Positions 18,385 through 29,407 of a stretch of DNA of 64,000 bases are shown in pieces. The notes beneath the pieces are model-generated. The model did no database searches, was not told where the DNA came from, and was given only the letters and a program-made list of their open reading frames with translations. Made by a program: the position numbers and the translations under genes. The stretch is from JBOHDX01 sp050700835 (lineage in GTDB: Bacteria > Actinomycetota > Actinomycetes > Propionibacteriales > Nocardioidaceae). The number at the start of each line of letters is the position of its first letter. Position 1 is the first letter of the stretch. The stretch spans positions 25,250 to 89,249 of the forward strand of contig JBOHDX010000135.1 of NCBI GenBank assembly GCA_050700835.1, read 5' to 3'.

Positions 18385-20541
18385 CTAGACCTTGAGGTCG
18401 TCGAGCCAGGAACCGTCGACCCCGACGGTGATCAGCCGCTGCGTGGCCCGGGTGAGCACGACGTACAGCGTCCGCCAGCCGGTCGGTGACTCAGCGACGA
18501 TCGCGGCCGGTTCGACCACCACGACGGCGTCGAACTCGAGACCCTTGGTGTCGAGTCCGTGCAGCACGCTGGCGCGCGTCACGACCTCGGTCGGCAGTGT
18601 GTCGAGCCAACGGCGTACCTCGCCTCGACGGCTGACTGGCACCACGACCGCGATGGTCCCGTCCACCGCGCTGGCCACCTCCCGGATGGCCGCGAGCACC
18701 GTCGCCTCAACCTCGGAGTGTTCGGCGGCCCGGTGCTCGGGCTGGGCTCCGGTCCGGCGCACGGCGTTCGGCATGTCAGCGTCCGGGACGTGCACCCGCG
18801 CCACCTCGGCGGCGAAGTCGTAGATCTCGGCCGAGTTGCGGTAGTTCGTCGACAGCCGGAACGAGTATTCCGGCTTGTCACCGAGTGCGCGGGTCCGCGC
18901 CTGCGCCGCTTCCACCGGCAGCGGCCACGAGGACTGCGCCTGGTCACCGACGATCGTCCAGCTCGAGTAGCGCCCACGCCGTCCGAGCATCCGCCACTGC
19001 ATCGGCGACAGGTCCTGCGCTTCGTCGACCAGCACGTGCGCGTAGGAGTCGTCCTCGGTGCGCGTGGTGGTGCGCAGCCGGCGCTCCGCGTCGTCGCGCT
19101 CGAAGGACATCAGCTGCCGCACGTCAGAACTGTCCCGGTCGGAGTCGTCGACCTCGTCGTCGAGGTCCCCGATCAGGTAGCGCAACTCGTCGATCAGGGG
19201 TACGTCCTCGACCGTGGGCTGCTCGGGCGAAGCCGCCCAGGACTCGAGCAGGGTCTCCACTTCAATGTCGCTGAGCAGCCCCTGGGCGTACTCGGCGAGA
19301 CGTCGGGGATCGCGCAGCCACTGCCAGACCTCGACCGCGTCGAGCCGCGGCCACCATGCGGCCATGAACGCGGTGAGCTCGGAACTGTCCTCGAGCTCGT
19401 TCAGGAAGCCCGTCTTGCCGTCCTCGCGGCCGCGCTCCCCGGTGACCTGGCGCCACAGCAGGTCGAGCAGCTGGCGGCGGGCGCGTCCTCCCATCCGGTT
19501 GCGCTGCTGCCCGGAGCCGAGCAGCCGGCGCCGGATCGACCGCAGCTGTCCGGCGGACGCGCGCAGCACGTCGTCGCGATAGAACCAGCGGAACTCGACG
19601 GGCTCGTCCGGTGCCGCGTCCCGGGCGGCGCGCGCCAGCAGCTGCTCCATCCGCGCCGATCCCTTGACCACCGCCGCGGCCGGCGTGTCGTGCTCGGAGG
19701 CCTCCACACCATCGACGACGTGTCCGAGTGAACGCAGGGTCACGCTCGTCTCGCCGAGGCTCGGCAGAACCCGCTCGATGTAGCCCATGAACACACCCGA
19801 CGGCCCGATCACGAGAACGCCGCCGGACTCGAACCTCCGGCGGTCGGTGTAGAGCAGGTAGGCCGCGCGGTGCAGGGCCACCACCGTTTTCCCGGTGCCT
19901 GGTCCGCCACCGATCGTGGTGACCCCACGGCTGGGTGCCCGGATCGCCTCGTCCTGCTCCTTCTGGATGGTCGCGACGACCGAGTGCATCACCGAGTCGC
20001 GGGCCCGCGTCAGCTGCGCCATCAACGCACCGTCACCGACCACGACCATGCCGTCCGGCGCGTTGCCGGCATCGAGCAAGTCGTCCTCGACCCCCACGAC
20101 GCTGGCGCCTCGGCAGCGCAGCACTCGCCGGCGTACGACACCGGCGGGCTCCTGTGCCGTGGCTTGGTAGAACACCGTTGCTGCGGGTGCGCGCCAGTCG
20201 ACCAGCATCACCTCGCGCTCGGCGTCGCGCAGCCCGATCCGTCCGATGTAGCGAGCCTCCCCGTCGACCAGGTCGAGACGCCCGAACACCAGCCCCTCGT
20301 GCGCGGCGTCGAGGGCGGCGATCCGCTTCGCCGCCTGGTAGACCATCGCGTCCCGCTCGACCAGCCCACCCTCGTGCCCGAGTCGGGCGCGGCCATGGCC
20401 CTCGTCGGCCAGTGCCTGCGCCGCCTTGGCGGCCTCGTCGAGCCGGAGGTAGACCGCGTCGACATGATGCTGCTCGGCGGCGATCTCCGCATCGGCGACG
20501 GCACGCCGGTCGGACGGGCCGGGCGGGGTCGAACCGGACAC
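18385..20541 (-). CDS. HelD/HelR-type superfamily 1 helicase (RNA polymerase-associated ATPase)
   Basis: The protein has 718 residues from the GTG at 20541, which follows AAGGAG at good spacing; a longer frame from 20583 lacks such a site. An N-terminal coiled region (about 15-60) precedes the UvrD-like ATPase: Walker A GGGPGTGKT (about 211-219), DExx box VLVDEAQDLSP, STNYRNSAEI and HGLDTKGLEFD. The N-terminal arm plus split ATPase core fits HelD, which removes stalled RNA polymerase; the HelR subgroup protects from rifamycins. Assignment to HelR rather than HelD is not possible here. TAGACT (20592-20587) is a plausible -10. Confidence 0.85.
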   Translation of the reverse strand: MSGSTPPGPSDRRAVADAEIAAEQHHVDAVYLRLDEAAKAAQALADEGHGRARLGHEGGLVERDAMVYQAAKRIAALDAAHEGLVFGRLDLVDGEARYIGRIGLRDAEREVMLVDWRAPAATVFYQATAQEPAGVVRRRVLRCRGASVVGVEDDLLDAGNAPDGMVVVGDGALMAQLTRARDSVMHSVVATIQKEQDEAIRAPSRGVTTIGGGPGTGKTVVALHRAAYLLYTDRRRFESGGVLVIGPSGVFMGYIERVLPSLGETSVTLRSLGHVVDGVEASEHDTPAAAVVKGSARMEQLLARAARDAAPDEPVEFRWFYRDDVLRASAGQLRSIRRRLLGSGQQRNRMGGRARRQLLDLLWRQVTGERGREDGKTGFLNELEDSSELTAFMAAWWPRLDAVEVWQWLRDPRRLAEYAQGLLSDIEVETLLESWAASPEQPTVEDVPLIDELRYLIGDLDDEVDDSDRDSSDVRQLMSFERDDAERRLRTTTRTEDDSYAHVLVDEAQDLSPMQWRMLGRRGRYSSWTIVGDQAQSSWPLPVEAAQARTRALGDKPEYSFRLSTNYRNSAEIYDFAAEVARVHVPDADMPNAVRRTGAQPEHRAAEHSEVEATVLAAIREVASAVDGTIAVVVPVSRRGEVRRWLDTLPTEVVTRASVLHGLDTKGLEFDAVVVVEPAAIVAESPTGWRTLYVVLTRATQRLITVGVDGSWLDDLKV

Positions 20542-20649
20542 CGGTCTCCTTCGTACGCACGGTCGCTGGTCGCGAGAGGGCATCCCAGTCTAGGGGCTAC
20601 CTCCGCCCCGCTCGTCGTGACCGCGCCGCATTCGGACGTGGAGAAGGAG

Positions 20650-23640
20650 TTAGGAGCCGTAGACCGCCAGCTCGGTGAGGTCCTGGAAGTCGCAGCCACT
20701 GAAACCACCGCCCGGACAGGGGTTGGCGGGATAGCCGTTGGCCGGGTTGAACACCTGCGGCGCCACGATGGTGAACCGGACGTACCGCACGTTCGTCGTC
20801 TGGGCCGGCAGCGCGATCGAGCTGGAGTGGCCACGATCGGCGGCCACGAACCGACCGGTTGCCGGCGACCACGAACCGGCCAGGCCGGTGGTCGACGTCT
20901 CGACCTTGTAGTCGCCGGTCGAGGCGCTGGCACCGTCCCCGCAGTTGGCGGTCGGGTTGACCTGGATCGACGTCACGGTGATCGACTTCGGCAGCTTCAC
21001 CGTCATCGACTTCGGGCTGGCCGTCGACGGCTTGCCGCCGATCAGGTCGACCGTGGTGCTCCAGCCCGTGCCCGGGGACTGGTCGATCGCCGCCCGCGGG
21101 CCGCACGAGCCGAAGTCGGGACCGTCGAACGCCGTGATCTTGGCACCACCGGACCGCGCGGCCCAGTCGCGACGCAGCTTGAAGTCGTGACTGCCCAGGC
21201 CGGGCTTGATCCGGACCGCGCCGGCGAAGCCGTCGTAGCCGAGGGACGGGACGACGAGCACCTTCGGGTAGCGCCCGACCGGCACCGGGCCGATCGAGTA
21301 GTGACCGCTGCTGTCGGTCACGTCGCTGGGGTTGGTGACGAACGGCGAGCCCTCGAACGCGATCGTGACGCGGACGCCCTTGAGCGGAAGGTGCGTCGCC
21401 GCGTCGGTCACGGTGCCCTGCAGCCCGCCGATCGGCCCACCCGACTTCGGCGGCATGTGGAAGTCGGCGCCCGGCGCGGTGTCGTTGCCGCCGAGCGAGC
21501 CGGCGAAGTAGCCCATCCCGCGATGCGAGAAAACCTTCCAGATACCGAAGTTGCGGGCGCCGCCGTCGATGGCCTGGTCGGCCAGCAGGATCGCGTTGCG
21601 CTCGTCGAGGAACGACGGGTTGGCCGGCGACAGTGACATCGCTCTGGTCACCAGCGCCTCGGTCTTGCGGCTGCCCAGCCGGGCCCGCAGGTCCCACAGC
21701 GTCTGCGCCCAGATCTCACCGTCGCCGTGCACCTCAGGCCCGCCGACCACCTTGCCGTAGTCGGCGTAGGTGTAGCCGCCACGATGGCCGGTCGACCCGC
21801 CGGTGCAGCGCCGTGCGTGGCTGCCGACCGTGCAGTCGATCGGCTCGGTCCGGTCCAAGAACACGCCCTGACCGTCGTACTGGAACAGCACGATGTTGCC
21901 CTGCGTCTTGGTGTCCCGCTGCAGGCGCTGGTCGACCAGGTAGTCCATCGCGTACCAGTCGCTCCACGCCTCGCCCATCGCCCCCGCCTGCACGCCACCC
22001 AGGGTCGAGCGCCCGCGGGCGTCGACGACCAGCCGGTTGGACAGACCGTGCGTGTACTCGTGGTAGACGGTGTCCGCCTCGTCGCCGACATTGGTCGGCG
22101 CGAACGGGTCGCCGACCGGGTACGACGTGTTCGGGAAGTGCTGGAGGTACATCTGCATCGTGGGGGCGTGGCCGTCCGGAGGCGTGCTCATGTTGGCGTT
22201 GTCGACGTGGTTGCCGTCGGGCAGCCCATGGTTGGTGTTGGCACCGTCGTCGGTCTGCGCCTGCACGGCGTCATGACCGACGCCGCGACCCCTGGGGTTG
22301 ACCCTCTGGAAGTTGCCGGCGGCCGGGGTGAAGCCGATCGGCGGCGCCATCAGGTGGTCGTGCCAGTTGTTGACGAACCAGAAGACCTGGGTGGCGTTCT
22401 GGTTGCGGTTGACCTTCCACGAGAACGGCTTGTTCGGGTTCCACGAGCACGGGTAAGGGTGGCTGCAGAACGAGACTCCACGCAGATGGAACGGCTTCAG
22501 TTTGTACGCCCACGAGTGCGGCTTGATCGGGCGGATGATCTCGCCAGGGTTGGCCTTGTTGTCATCGTTCACGTCGGCATAGGTGCGGGTGTTGTTGCCC
22601 CACAGCTGATGCGCGCCGGCCGGAAGCCAGCCGCGCCGGGTGAAGTTGAAACTGAGCTGGTGGCCCCCGAACGGACGGTGGCCGGGGAAGTATCGGTAGG
22701 CGAGGCCGGTGGACGGGACCTTGCGGTGCGGCTTGGCCGCCACGGGCTCCTGCGAGACCGCGTCCGCCGACAGGGGCTGGCGGTAGAGCACCGCGCCGTT
22801 TGCGGCATCGACGACGGTCACCGCGGGACTGCTCGCCGACATGGTGATGGTCTCCCACGCGCGGCGGGTGCCGCCCGGAGTCTGGAACAGCACCGGGGTG
22901 GCGGTGTCGTTGGGCTCGGCCATTCTTGGCTCTGACAGGTCAGCGCGGGCGGCACCGATCGCGGCGGACGGACCGGCGATGCGCGGGGCGACGACGGCCG
23001 GGGCGGAAAGCCCGCTGACCGGTGACCCCATGACGTTGAGCAGCCGGCCACCCTTGGCGACGTTGGCCTGCAGCCCGTTGCCGAACAGCTGCACTCCGCC
23101 GGCGCTCTGGACCCAGGACAGATGTGTGATGCCGGCAACGTCGGTCCACTGGTTGCGCAACGAGAACGTCGCCAGGTCGGACCGGGTCAGACCGAGGGCA
23201 GCCAGGTGGCTTCGGACGTACCCCATCGCGACAGTGGCGGCCGAGGCGCGGCTCGGGAAGGTGAGGAAGCCGTTGAGCCGGGCCACGTCGCGCACCGTCC
23301 CGGTGAGCCCGTCCATGCTGACGACCGCCTGGCGGCCCAGCGAGGAGCGCAGCGAGTGGGTGCTGCTGCGACCGTCCGCCCGCACAGAGTCGCCCAGCAG
23401 CCGGGTGCTCTGGGTCGGGGTCGCGCCAGCGCGTACGTCGTAGAAACCCTTGTCGGACCTGACGGCTGCGGTGTGGCCGGACGGCTCACCGCGCGACGTG
23501 GTCAGCGCGGAGGTACGCGAGGTCGCCGAGGGGGCGGCCCCCGCTGACGAGATGGCGCTGAATCCGAGGCCGACGGCCGTGGTCGCAGCGATCGAGGACG
23601 CCACCACGCGTCGACGAGTGGAACGGGAGGCTGATGACAT
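20650..23640 (-). CDS. Secreted M36 (fungalysin-type) metalloprotease
   Basis: The precursor has 996 residues from the ATG at 23640, preceded by AGGAGAG. A signal peptide (about 1-35, with TRRRVV before the hydrophobic core) and an FTP-like propeptide come first. The zinc protease has HEYTH (His527, Glu528, His531) and the third ligand in GEAWSDW (Glu557). Then come a carboxypeptidase-regulatory-like beta domain (about 735-815) and a C-terminal F5/8-type (discoidin-like) domain, probably for binding polysaccharide or the surface. Such proteases are exported nutritional enzymes. Three arginines could indicate Tat export, but the motif is not a strict match. Confidence 0.9.
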   Translation of the reverse strand: MSSASRSTRRRVVASSIAATTAVGLGFSAISSAGAAPSATSRTSALTTSRGEPSGHTAAVRSDKGFYDVRAGATPTQSTRLLGDSVRADGRSSTHSLRSSLGRQAVVSMDGLTGTVRDVARLNGFLTFPSRASAATVAMGYVRSHLAALGLTRSDLATFSLRNQWTDVAGITHLSWVQSAGGVQLFGNGLQANVAKGGRLLNVMGSPVSGLSAPAVVAPRIAGPSAAIGAARADLSEPRMAEPNDTATPVLFQTPGGTRRAWETITMSASSPAVTVVDAANGAVLYRQPLSADAVSQEPVAAKPHRKVPSTGLAYRYFPGHRPFGGHQLSFNFTRRGWLPAGAHQLWGNNTRTYADVNDDNKANPGEIIRPIKPHSWAYKLKPFHLRGVSFCSHPYPCSWNPNKPFSWKVNRNQNATQVFWFVNNWHDHLMAPPIGFTPAAGNFQRVNPRGRGVGHDAVQAQTDDGANTNHGLPDGNHVDNANMSTPPDGHAPTMQMYLQHFPNTSYPVGDPFAPTNVGDEADTVYHEYTHGLSNRLVVDARGRSTLGGVQAGAMGEAWSDWYAMDYLVDQRLQRDTKTQGNIVLFQYDGQGVFLDRTEPIDCTVGSHARRCTGGSTGHRGGYTYADYGKVVGGPEVHGDGEIWAQTLWDLRARLGSRKTEALVTRAMSLSPANPSFLDERNAILLADQAIDGGARNFGIWKVFSHRGMGYFAGSLGGNDTAPGADFHMPPKSGGPIGGLQGTVTDAATHLPLKGVRVTIAFEGSPFVTNPSDVTDSSGHYSIGPVPVGRYPKVLVVPSLGYDGFAGAVRIKPGLGSHDFKLRRDWAARSGGAKITAFDGPDFGSCGPRAAIDQSPGTGWSTTVDLIGGKPSTASPKSMTVKLPKSITVTSIQVNPTANCGDGASASTGDYKVETSTTGLAGSWSPATGRFVAADRGHSSSIALPAQTTNVRYVRFTIVAPQVFNPANGYPANPCPGGGFSGCDFQDLTELAVYGS

Positions 23641-23770
23641 GCGTGTCTCTCCTGACATCGACGCGCCGGGGATCGCGGTCAGCCTTCCGCCTCAGGTACG
23701 ACGCTGGCAAGGCTTCGCGTATAACGAAATGAGTGCCGGGTCACGGCGCGGCCACCCCGATCAACGAGTC

Positions 23771-24547
23771 TCAGCGCCTGCGGTGCTGCAGGAAGGCGTG
23801 CATCGCCGCCCGCGCCTCGTCGGATGCGAACAACCGCGCCGACTGGGCCGCGACATCCTCACCGAGAGCGTCGATGCGGGCCAACAGGGGCACCGCCAGC
23901 AGCGCCTTGGTCTCGGCGAGGCCTTGCGTCGAGCCCTCCGACAGGTGCCCGGCCACCGCCGCGACGGCGTCGTCGAGGCGGTCCGCGGGCACCGCCTCGG
24001 TGACGAGGCCGATCCGGACGGCCGTGGTCGCGTCGAAGCCGTCGCCGCCCAGGAAGTAGCGCGCCGCGGCGCGGTCGGTCAGGCGTGGGAGCGTGGTCAG
24101 GGAGATCGCCGCAGGGGCAAGGCCCAGGCGCACCTCGGTGAACGCGAACGTGACGGTGTCCGCCGAGATCACGACGTCGGCGGCCCCGACGATGCCAAGC
24201 CCGCCGGCGCGCACCGGTCCCTGCAGCCGAACCACGACCGGCTTGGGCAGCGCGACGATCTGCCGCTGCAGCGCGACCAGCCCCCTGGCACCCTCCTCCA
24301 TCCCGTCGGCGACCGCCTCGGACAGGTCGGCGCCGGAGCAGAACACCGACCCGCTCGCGGCGATGACGACGACACGTACGTCCGGTGCCAGCGCGGCCGT
24401 GTCGAGGCACCGGACCAGATCGGTGACGAGCCGGCGGGACAGGGCATTCCGGTTGCTCGGCGAGTCAAGCGTGAGCGTTGCCACGGCACCGTCGATGCGC
24501 AGGCGTACCAGGTCGGTCTGGTCGGTCTGGTCGGTCTGGTCGGTCAC
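23771..24547 (-). CDS. Enoyl-CoA hydratase/isomerase family protein (crotonase fold)
   Basis: The 258-residue crotonase-fold protein has oxyanion-hole segments SGSVFCSGADLSEA and GGLGIVGAADV. Of the two catalytic glutamates of classical hydratases, the second is kept (FTEVRLGL) but the first position is not glutamate, so a simple hydratase reaction is uncertain. It starts with GTG after AGGAGCC, and the N-terminus is a TDQ repeat encoded by a 9-bp tandem array (24512-24545). It is the last gene of the carboxylase operon; an AtuE- or LiuC-like hydration step is the contextual guess. Confidence 0.8.
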   Translation of the reverse strand: MTDQTDQTDQTDLVRLRIDGAVATLTLDSPSNRNALSRRLVTDLVRCLDTAALAPDVRVVVIAASGSVFCSGADLSEAVADGMEEGARGLVALQRQIVALPKPVVVRLQGPVRAGGLGIVGAADVVISADTVTFAFTEVRLGLAPAAISLTTLPRLTDRAAARYFLGGDGFDATTAVRIGLVTEAVPADRLDDAVAAVAGHLSEGSTQGLAETKALLAVPLLARIDALGEDVAAQSARLFASDEARAAMHAFLQHRRR

Positions 24548-24569
24548 CGTGGCTCCTCGGTCGGGGCTG

Positions 24570-25739
24570 TCAGTAGGACTTGGGCAGCCCGAGCGTGTGC
24601 TGGGCGATGAAGTTCAGCACCATCTCCCGGCTCACCGGCGCGATCCGGGTGGTCCGCGAAGCCACCAGCAGACCGGCGATGCCGTACTCGCTGGCGATCC
24701 CGTTGCCACCGTGCACCTGCACGGCACGGTCGACGACATGGCAGCACGCCTCGGCGGCGGCGTACTTCGCCATGTTGGCGGCTTCACCGGCGGCCAGATG
24801 GTCACCCGCGTCGTACAACGCCGCTGCCTTCTGGGTCATCAACCGGGCCAGCTCGATCTCGATCGCCGACTCGGCGAGCGGATGAGCGACAGCCTGGTGC
24901 GCGCCGATCGGCTGGCCCCAGACGTCGCGGTCCTTCACGTACGCGGTGGCCCGGTCCAGGGCGTACCTCGCGAGTCCGAGTGCGAACGACGCGGCCATGA
25001 TGCGTTCGGGGTTGAGCCCGGCGAACAGCTGTGCGAGGGCGGCGTCCTCCTGGCCGATCAGTGCGTCCGACGGCAGCCGCACATCGTCGAAGAACAGCGT
25101 GAACTGCCCCTCGGGCGACACGATCTCCATCTCGATCCGCTGGAAGCTGACGCCTTCGGCGTCGGTCGGCACGACGAACAGCGCCGGTTTGAGTGCGCCG
25201 GTCCTGGCATCGTTGGTCCGCGCGACGACGAGCACCGCCTCGGCCTCGTCCACCCCCGAGATGTAGGTCTTGGTGCCGGTCAGCAGCCAGTCGTCGCCGT
25301 CCCGCCGGGCCGTGGTGGTGATCCGGTGAGAGTTCGACCCTGCATCCGGCTCGGTGATCGAGAACGCCATCTTGGTCGTGCCGTTGGCGAAGCCGGGGAG
25401 CCAATGCTCCTTCTGTGCAGGGTTTCCGTACGCCGCGATCACCGTGGCGCAGATCGCGGGCGACACCACCATCAACAGCAGCGGGCAGCCGGCGGCGGCC
25501 AGCTCTTCGCACACCGCCGCGAGGTCCCCGATGCCTCCGCCTCCCCCGCCGTACTCCTCGGGCACCGCGACGCCGAGGTAGCCGAGCTTGCCCACCTCGG
25601 CCCACAACTCGTCGGTCTTCGCGCCGGCCCGCGCTTTGGCCGTGAACCACTCGCGGCCGTAGGTCGCGGCCACGCCGGCCACGGCCGTGCGCAGGGCGAT
25701 GCGCTCGGGCGACTCACTGAACGCGGAGGCGTCAGGCAT
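24570..25739 (-). CDS. Acyl-CoA dehydrogenase
   Basis: This 389-residue FAD enzyme of the acyl-CoA dehydrogenase family has the middle-domain motif FSITEPDAGSNSHR, the RDGDDWLLTGTKTYIS strand, and C-terminal helix motifs QVHGGNGIASEYG and ASRTTRIAPVSREMVLN. It catalyses alpha,beta-dehydrogenation of an acyl-CoA. It overlaps the 3' end of the carboxylase alpha gene by 8 bp, so it is co-translated with it. Substrate inferred from context: a branched or terpenoid acyl-CoA. Confidence 0.88.
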   Translation of the reverse strand: MPDASAFSESPERIALRTAVAGVAATYGREWFTAKARAGAKTDELWAEVGKLGYLGVAVPEEYGGGGGGIGDLAAVCEELAAAGCPLLLMVVSPAICATVIAAYGNPAQKEHWLPGFANGTTKMAFSITEPDAGSNSHRITTTARRDGDDWLLTGTKTYISGVDEAEAVLVVARTNDARTGALKPALFVVPTDAEGVSFQRIEMEIVSPEGQFTLFFDDVRLPSDALIGQEDAALAQLFAGLNPERIMAASFALGLARYALDRATAYVKDRDVWGQPIGAHQAVAHPLAESAIEIELARLMTQKAAALYDAGDHLAAGEAANMAKYAAAEACCHVVDRAVQVHGGNGIASEYGIAGLLVASRTTRIAPVSREMVLNFIAQHTLGLPKSY

Positions 25740-27801
25740 CGTCGGGATTCCCTTCCTGGGCGTCGATCACCGCGAGCACGGCACCGGCGGCGACTTGCCG
25801 CCCGGGCTCGGCGCGCAGAGTGGTGACGACTCCGTTCGCTGGCGCCACCAGGGTGTGCTGCATCTTCATCGCCTCGAGCACGAGGACCGTCTGTCCACGG
25901 GACACGCTCTCACCCTCGTTCACCGCGACGGACACGACGGCTCCCGGCATTGGTGCCACCAGCGAGCCGGCGCCGACGGTGTGGGCGGGGTCGGTGAACC
26001 GGGGCAGCACTCGAAGGGTCACCGCGCCGCCGGGACCATCTACGTCGAATGTGTCGCCGGGACCGTGCGTGACGTGATACGTCGCCACGACGCCGCCGTG
26101 AGCCAGGCGTACCGCGTGGGCCGTCACCTCGACCACCTCGACGTCCGGGAGGTCCGGGCTGGACCAGCGCCCGCGCTCGTAGGCCCACGACACCCGGACC
26201 ACGGCCGGACGATCATCAGCCCCCTGTGCGGCTGGGACGACATCAACGTCGAAAACTCGGGCGGTGAAGGTGACGCTGGCCGGAGCCGAGGGCACGTTGC
26301 GCCAACCCGGGGGTACGCCTGGCTGCACCTGTGCGTTGGCGACCGAGGCGGCGGCGCGGCCCAGCGCCGCCGCGAGTGCGTACACCGCCTGCGTCGGCCC
26401 GTCGACCAAGGGGACCGCCCAGGCCTGATGGCGCTGACCCAGCAGCCCCGTGTGCACGTCGCCGTCGCGGAAGCTGTCGTCGCGCAGCGCGCGCACCAGC
26501 AGGTCACGATTGGTCCGGAGCCCGTGAATGCGGGCGGCGCGCAGGGCCGCTTCCAGCGTGCAGACGGCCGAGCCGCGGTCTGGTGCCCACGCCACCACCT
26601 TCGCCAGCATCGGGTCGTAGTGCACGGACACGTGGCTGCCCACCTCGACGCCGGAGTCCAGCCGCAGGGCGGCGCGGGACGTTCCCGGGGACCCGAAACG
26701 ACTGGCCACCCCGGGCAGCTCGAGCGCACGCACGACACCGGTCTGCGGTTGCCAGTCGGCGGCCGGGTCCTCGGCGTACAAGCGCGCCTCGATCGCGTGA
26801 CCCGTGGGCGGCGGAGGCTCACCGGCCAGATGACGGCCTTCGGCCACGGCGATCTGCAAGGCGACGAGGTCGAGCCCGGTGACGCACTCGGTGACCGGGT
26901 GCTCCACCTGCAGCCGGGTGTTCATCTCCAGGAACCAGAAGTCCGAGTGCCGCTCACCCGCCACCAGGAACTCGACCGTGCCCGCGCCGACATAGCCGAT
27001 CGCCTCCGCGCCGGCCCGCGCGGCCGCGTGCAAGGTGGCGCGTGCCTCGTCGGACAGCCCGGGTGCCGGAGTCTCCTCCACGACCTTCTGGTGCCGCCTC
27101 TGCAGGGAGCAGTCTCGTTCGCCCAGGACCCAGGTTTGGCCGTGGATGTCTGCGAGCACCTGGACCTCGATGTGTCGACCGGCTTCGACGAAGGGCTCAC
27201 AGAACACTGTCGCGTCGCCGAACACGCTCGACGCCTCCGCCCGGGCCGCACGGACCGCCTCCACCAGCTCCTCCGGTGACCGGGCGACCCGCATGCCACG
27301 GCCGCCTCCGCCTGCAGAAGCCTTCACCAGAAGGGGAAACGCCTCCGGTGGCACGACCCCGTCTGGGTCGAAGTCGGGCAGCACGGGTACGCCGGCCTTG
27401 GCCATCAGGGCCTTGGCCTCGATCTTCGAACCCATCGACGCCATCGCCTCCAGGGGCGGCCCGACCCAGGTCAGACCGGCATCGAGCACCATGGCCGCGA
27501 ACGCGGGATTCTCCGACAGGAATCCATAGCCGGGATGCACGGCATCGGCGCCGGCGGCCTGCGCCGCCGCGACGATCAGGTCGCCGCGCAGATAGGTGTC
27601 GGCGGCCGAGTCGCCGGGTAGACGCACCGCGAGGTCGGCCTCGCGCGCATGCGGCTCGGATGAGTCGGCGTCGGAGATGACCGCCACCGTCGCGATGCCC
27701 AGATCCCTGCAGGTCTTGAAGATCCGACGGGCGATCTCGCCACGGTTGGCGACGAGCAGCCGGGCGATCGGCCGGATCGTCTCGTTGCATCGCTCGTTCA
27801 T
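25732..27801 (-). CDS. Acyl-CoA carboxylase alpha subunit (biotin carboxylase + BCCP)
   Basis: The protein has 689 residues from the ATG at 27801, preceded by GAGGTGAG; GTG at 27810 is an alternative. The N-terminal biotin carboxylase (about 1-450) shows LLVANRGEIARRIF, HPGYGFLSEN, the glycine-rich KASAGGGGRGM loop and NTRLQVEHPVTE. A linker and a biotinyl domain follow, with EAMKMQH carrying the biotinylated Lys646. It pairs with the beta subunit 10 bp upstream to make a methylcrotonyl-, geranyl- or propionyl-type carboxylase; the AtuA-like neighbour favours a terpenoid or leucine-type substrate. Confidence 0.92.
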   Translation of the reverse strand: MNERCNETIRPIARLLVANRGEIARRIFKTCRDLGIATVAVISDADSSEPHAREADLAVRLPGDSAADTYLRGDLIVAAAQAAGADAVHPGYGFLSENPAFAAMVLDAGLTWVGPPLEAMASMGSKIEAKALMAKAGVPVLPDFDPDGVVPPEAFPLLVKASAGGGGRGMRVARSPEELVEAVRAARAEASSVFGDATVFCEPFVEAGRHIEVQVLADIHGQTWVLGERDCSLQRRHQKVVEETPAPGLSDEARATLHAAARAGAEAIGYVGAGTVEFLVAGERHSDFWFLEMNTRLQVEHPVTECVTGLDLVALQIAVAEGRHLAGEPPPPTGHAIEARLYAEDPAADWQPQTGVVRALELPGVASRFGSPGTSRAALRLDSGVEVGSHVSVHYDPMLAKVVAWAPDRGSAVCTLEAALRAARIHGLRTNRDLLVRALRDDSFRDGDVHTGLLGQRHQAWAVPLVDGPTQAVYALAAALGRAAASVANAQVQPGVPPGWRNVPSAPASVTFTARVFDVDVVPAAQGADDRPAVVRVSWAYERGRWSSPDLPDVEVVEVTAHAVRLAHGGVVATYHVTHGPGDTFDVDGPGGAVTLRVLPRFTDPAHTVGAGSLVAPMPGAVVSVAVNEGESVSRGQTVLVLEAMKMQHTLVAPANGVVTTLRAEPGRQVAAGAVLAVIDAQEGNPDDA

Positions 27802-27811
27802 CGCACTCACC

Positions 27812-29403
<1,592 letters not shown>

Positions 29404-29407
<4 letters not shown>

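Noticed and set aside
20541..20640. Rifamycin-associated element upstream of the HelD-type gene
   Set aside because: The known paired GC-rich inverted repeat was not found in the upstream sequence.
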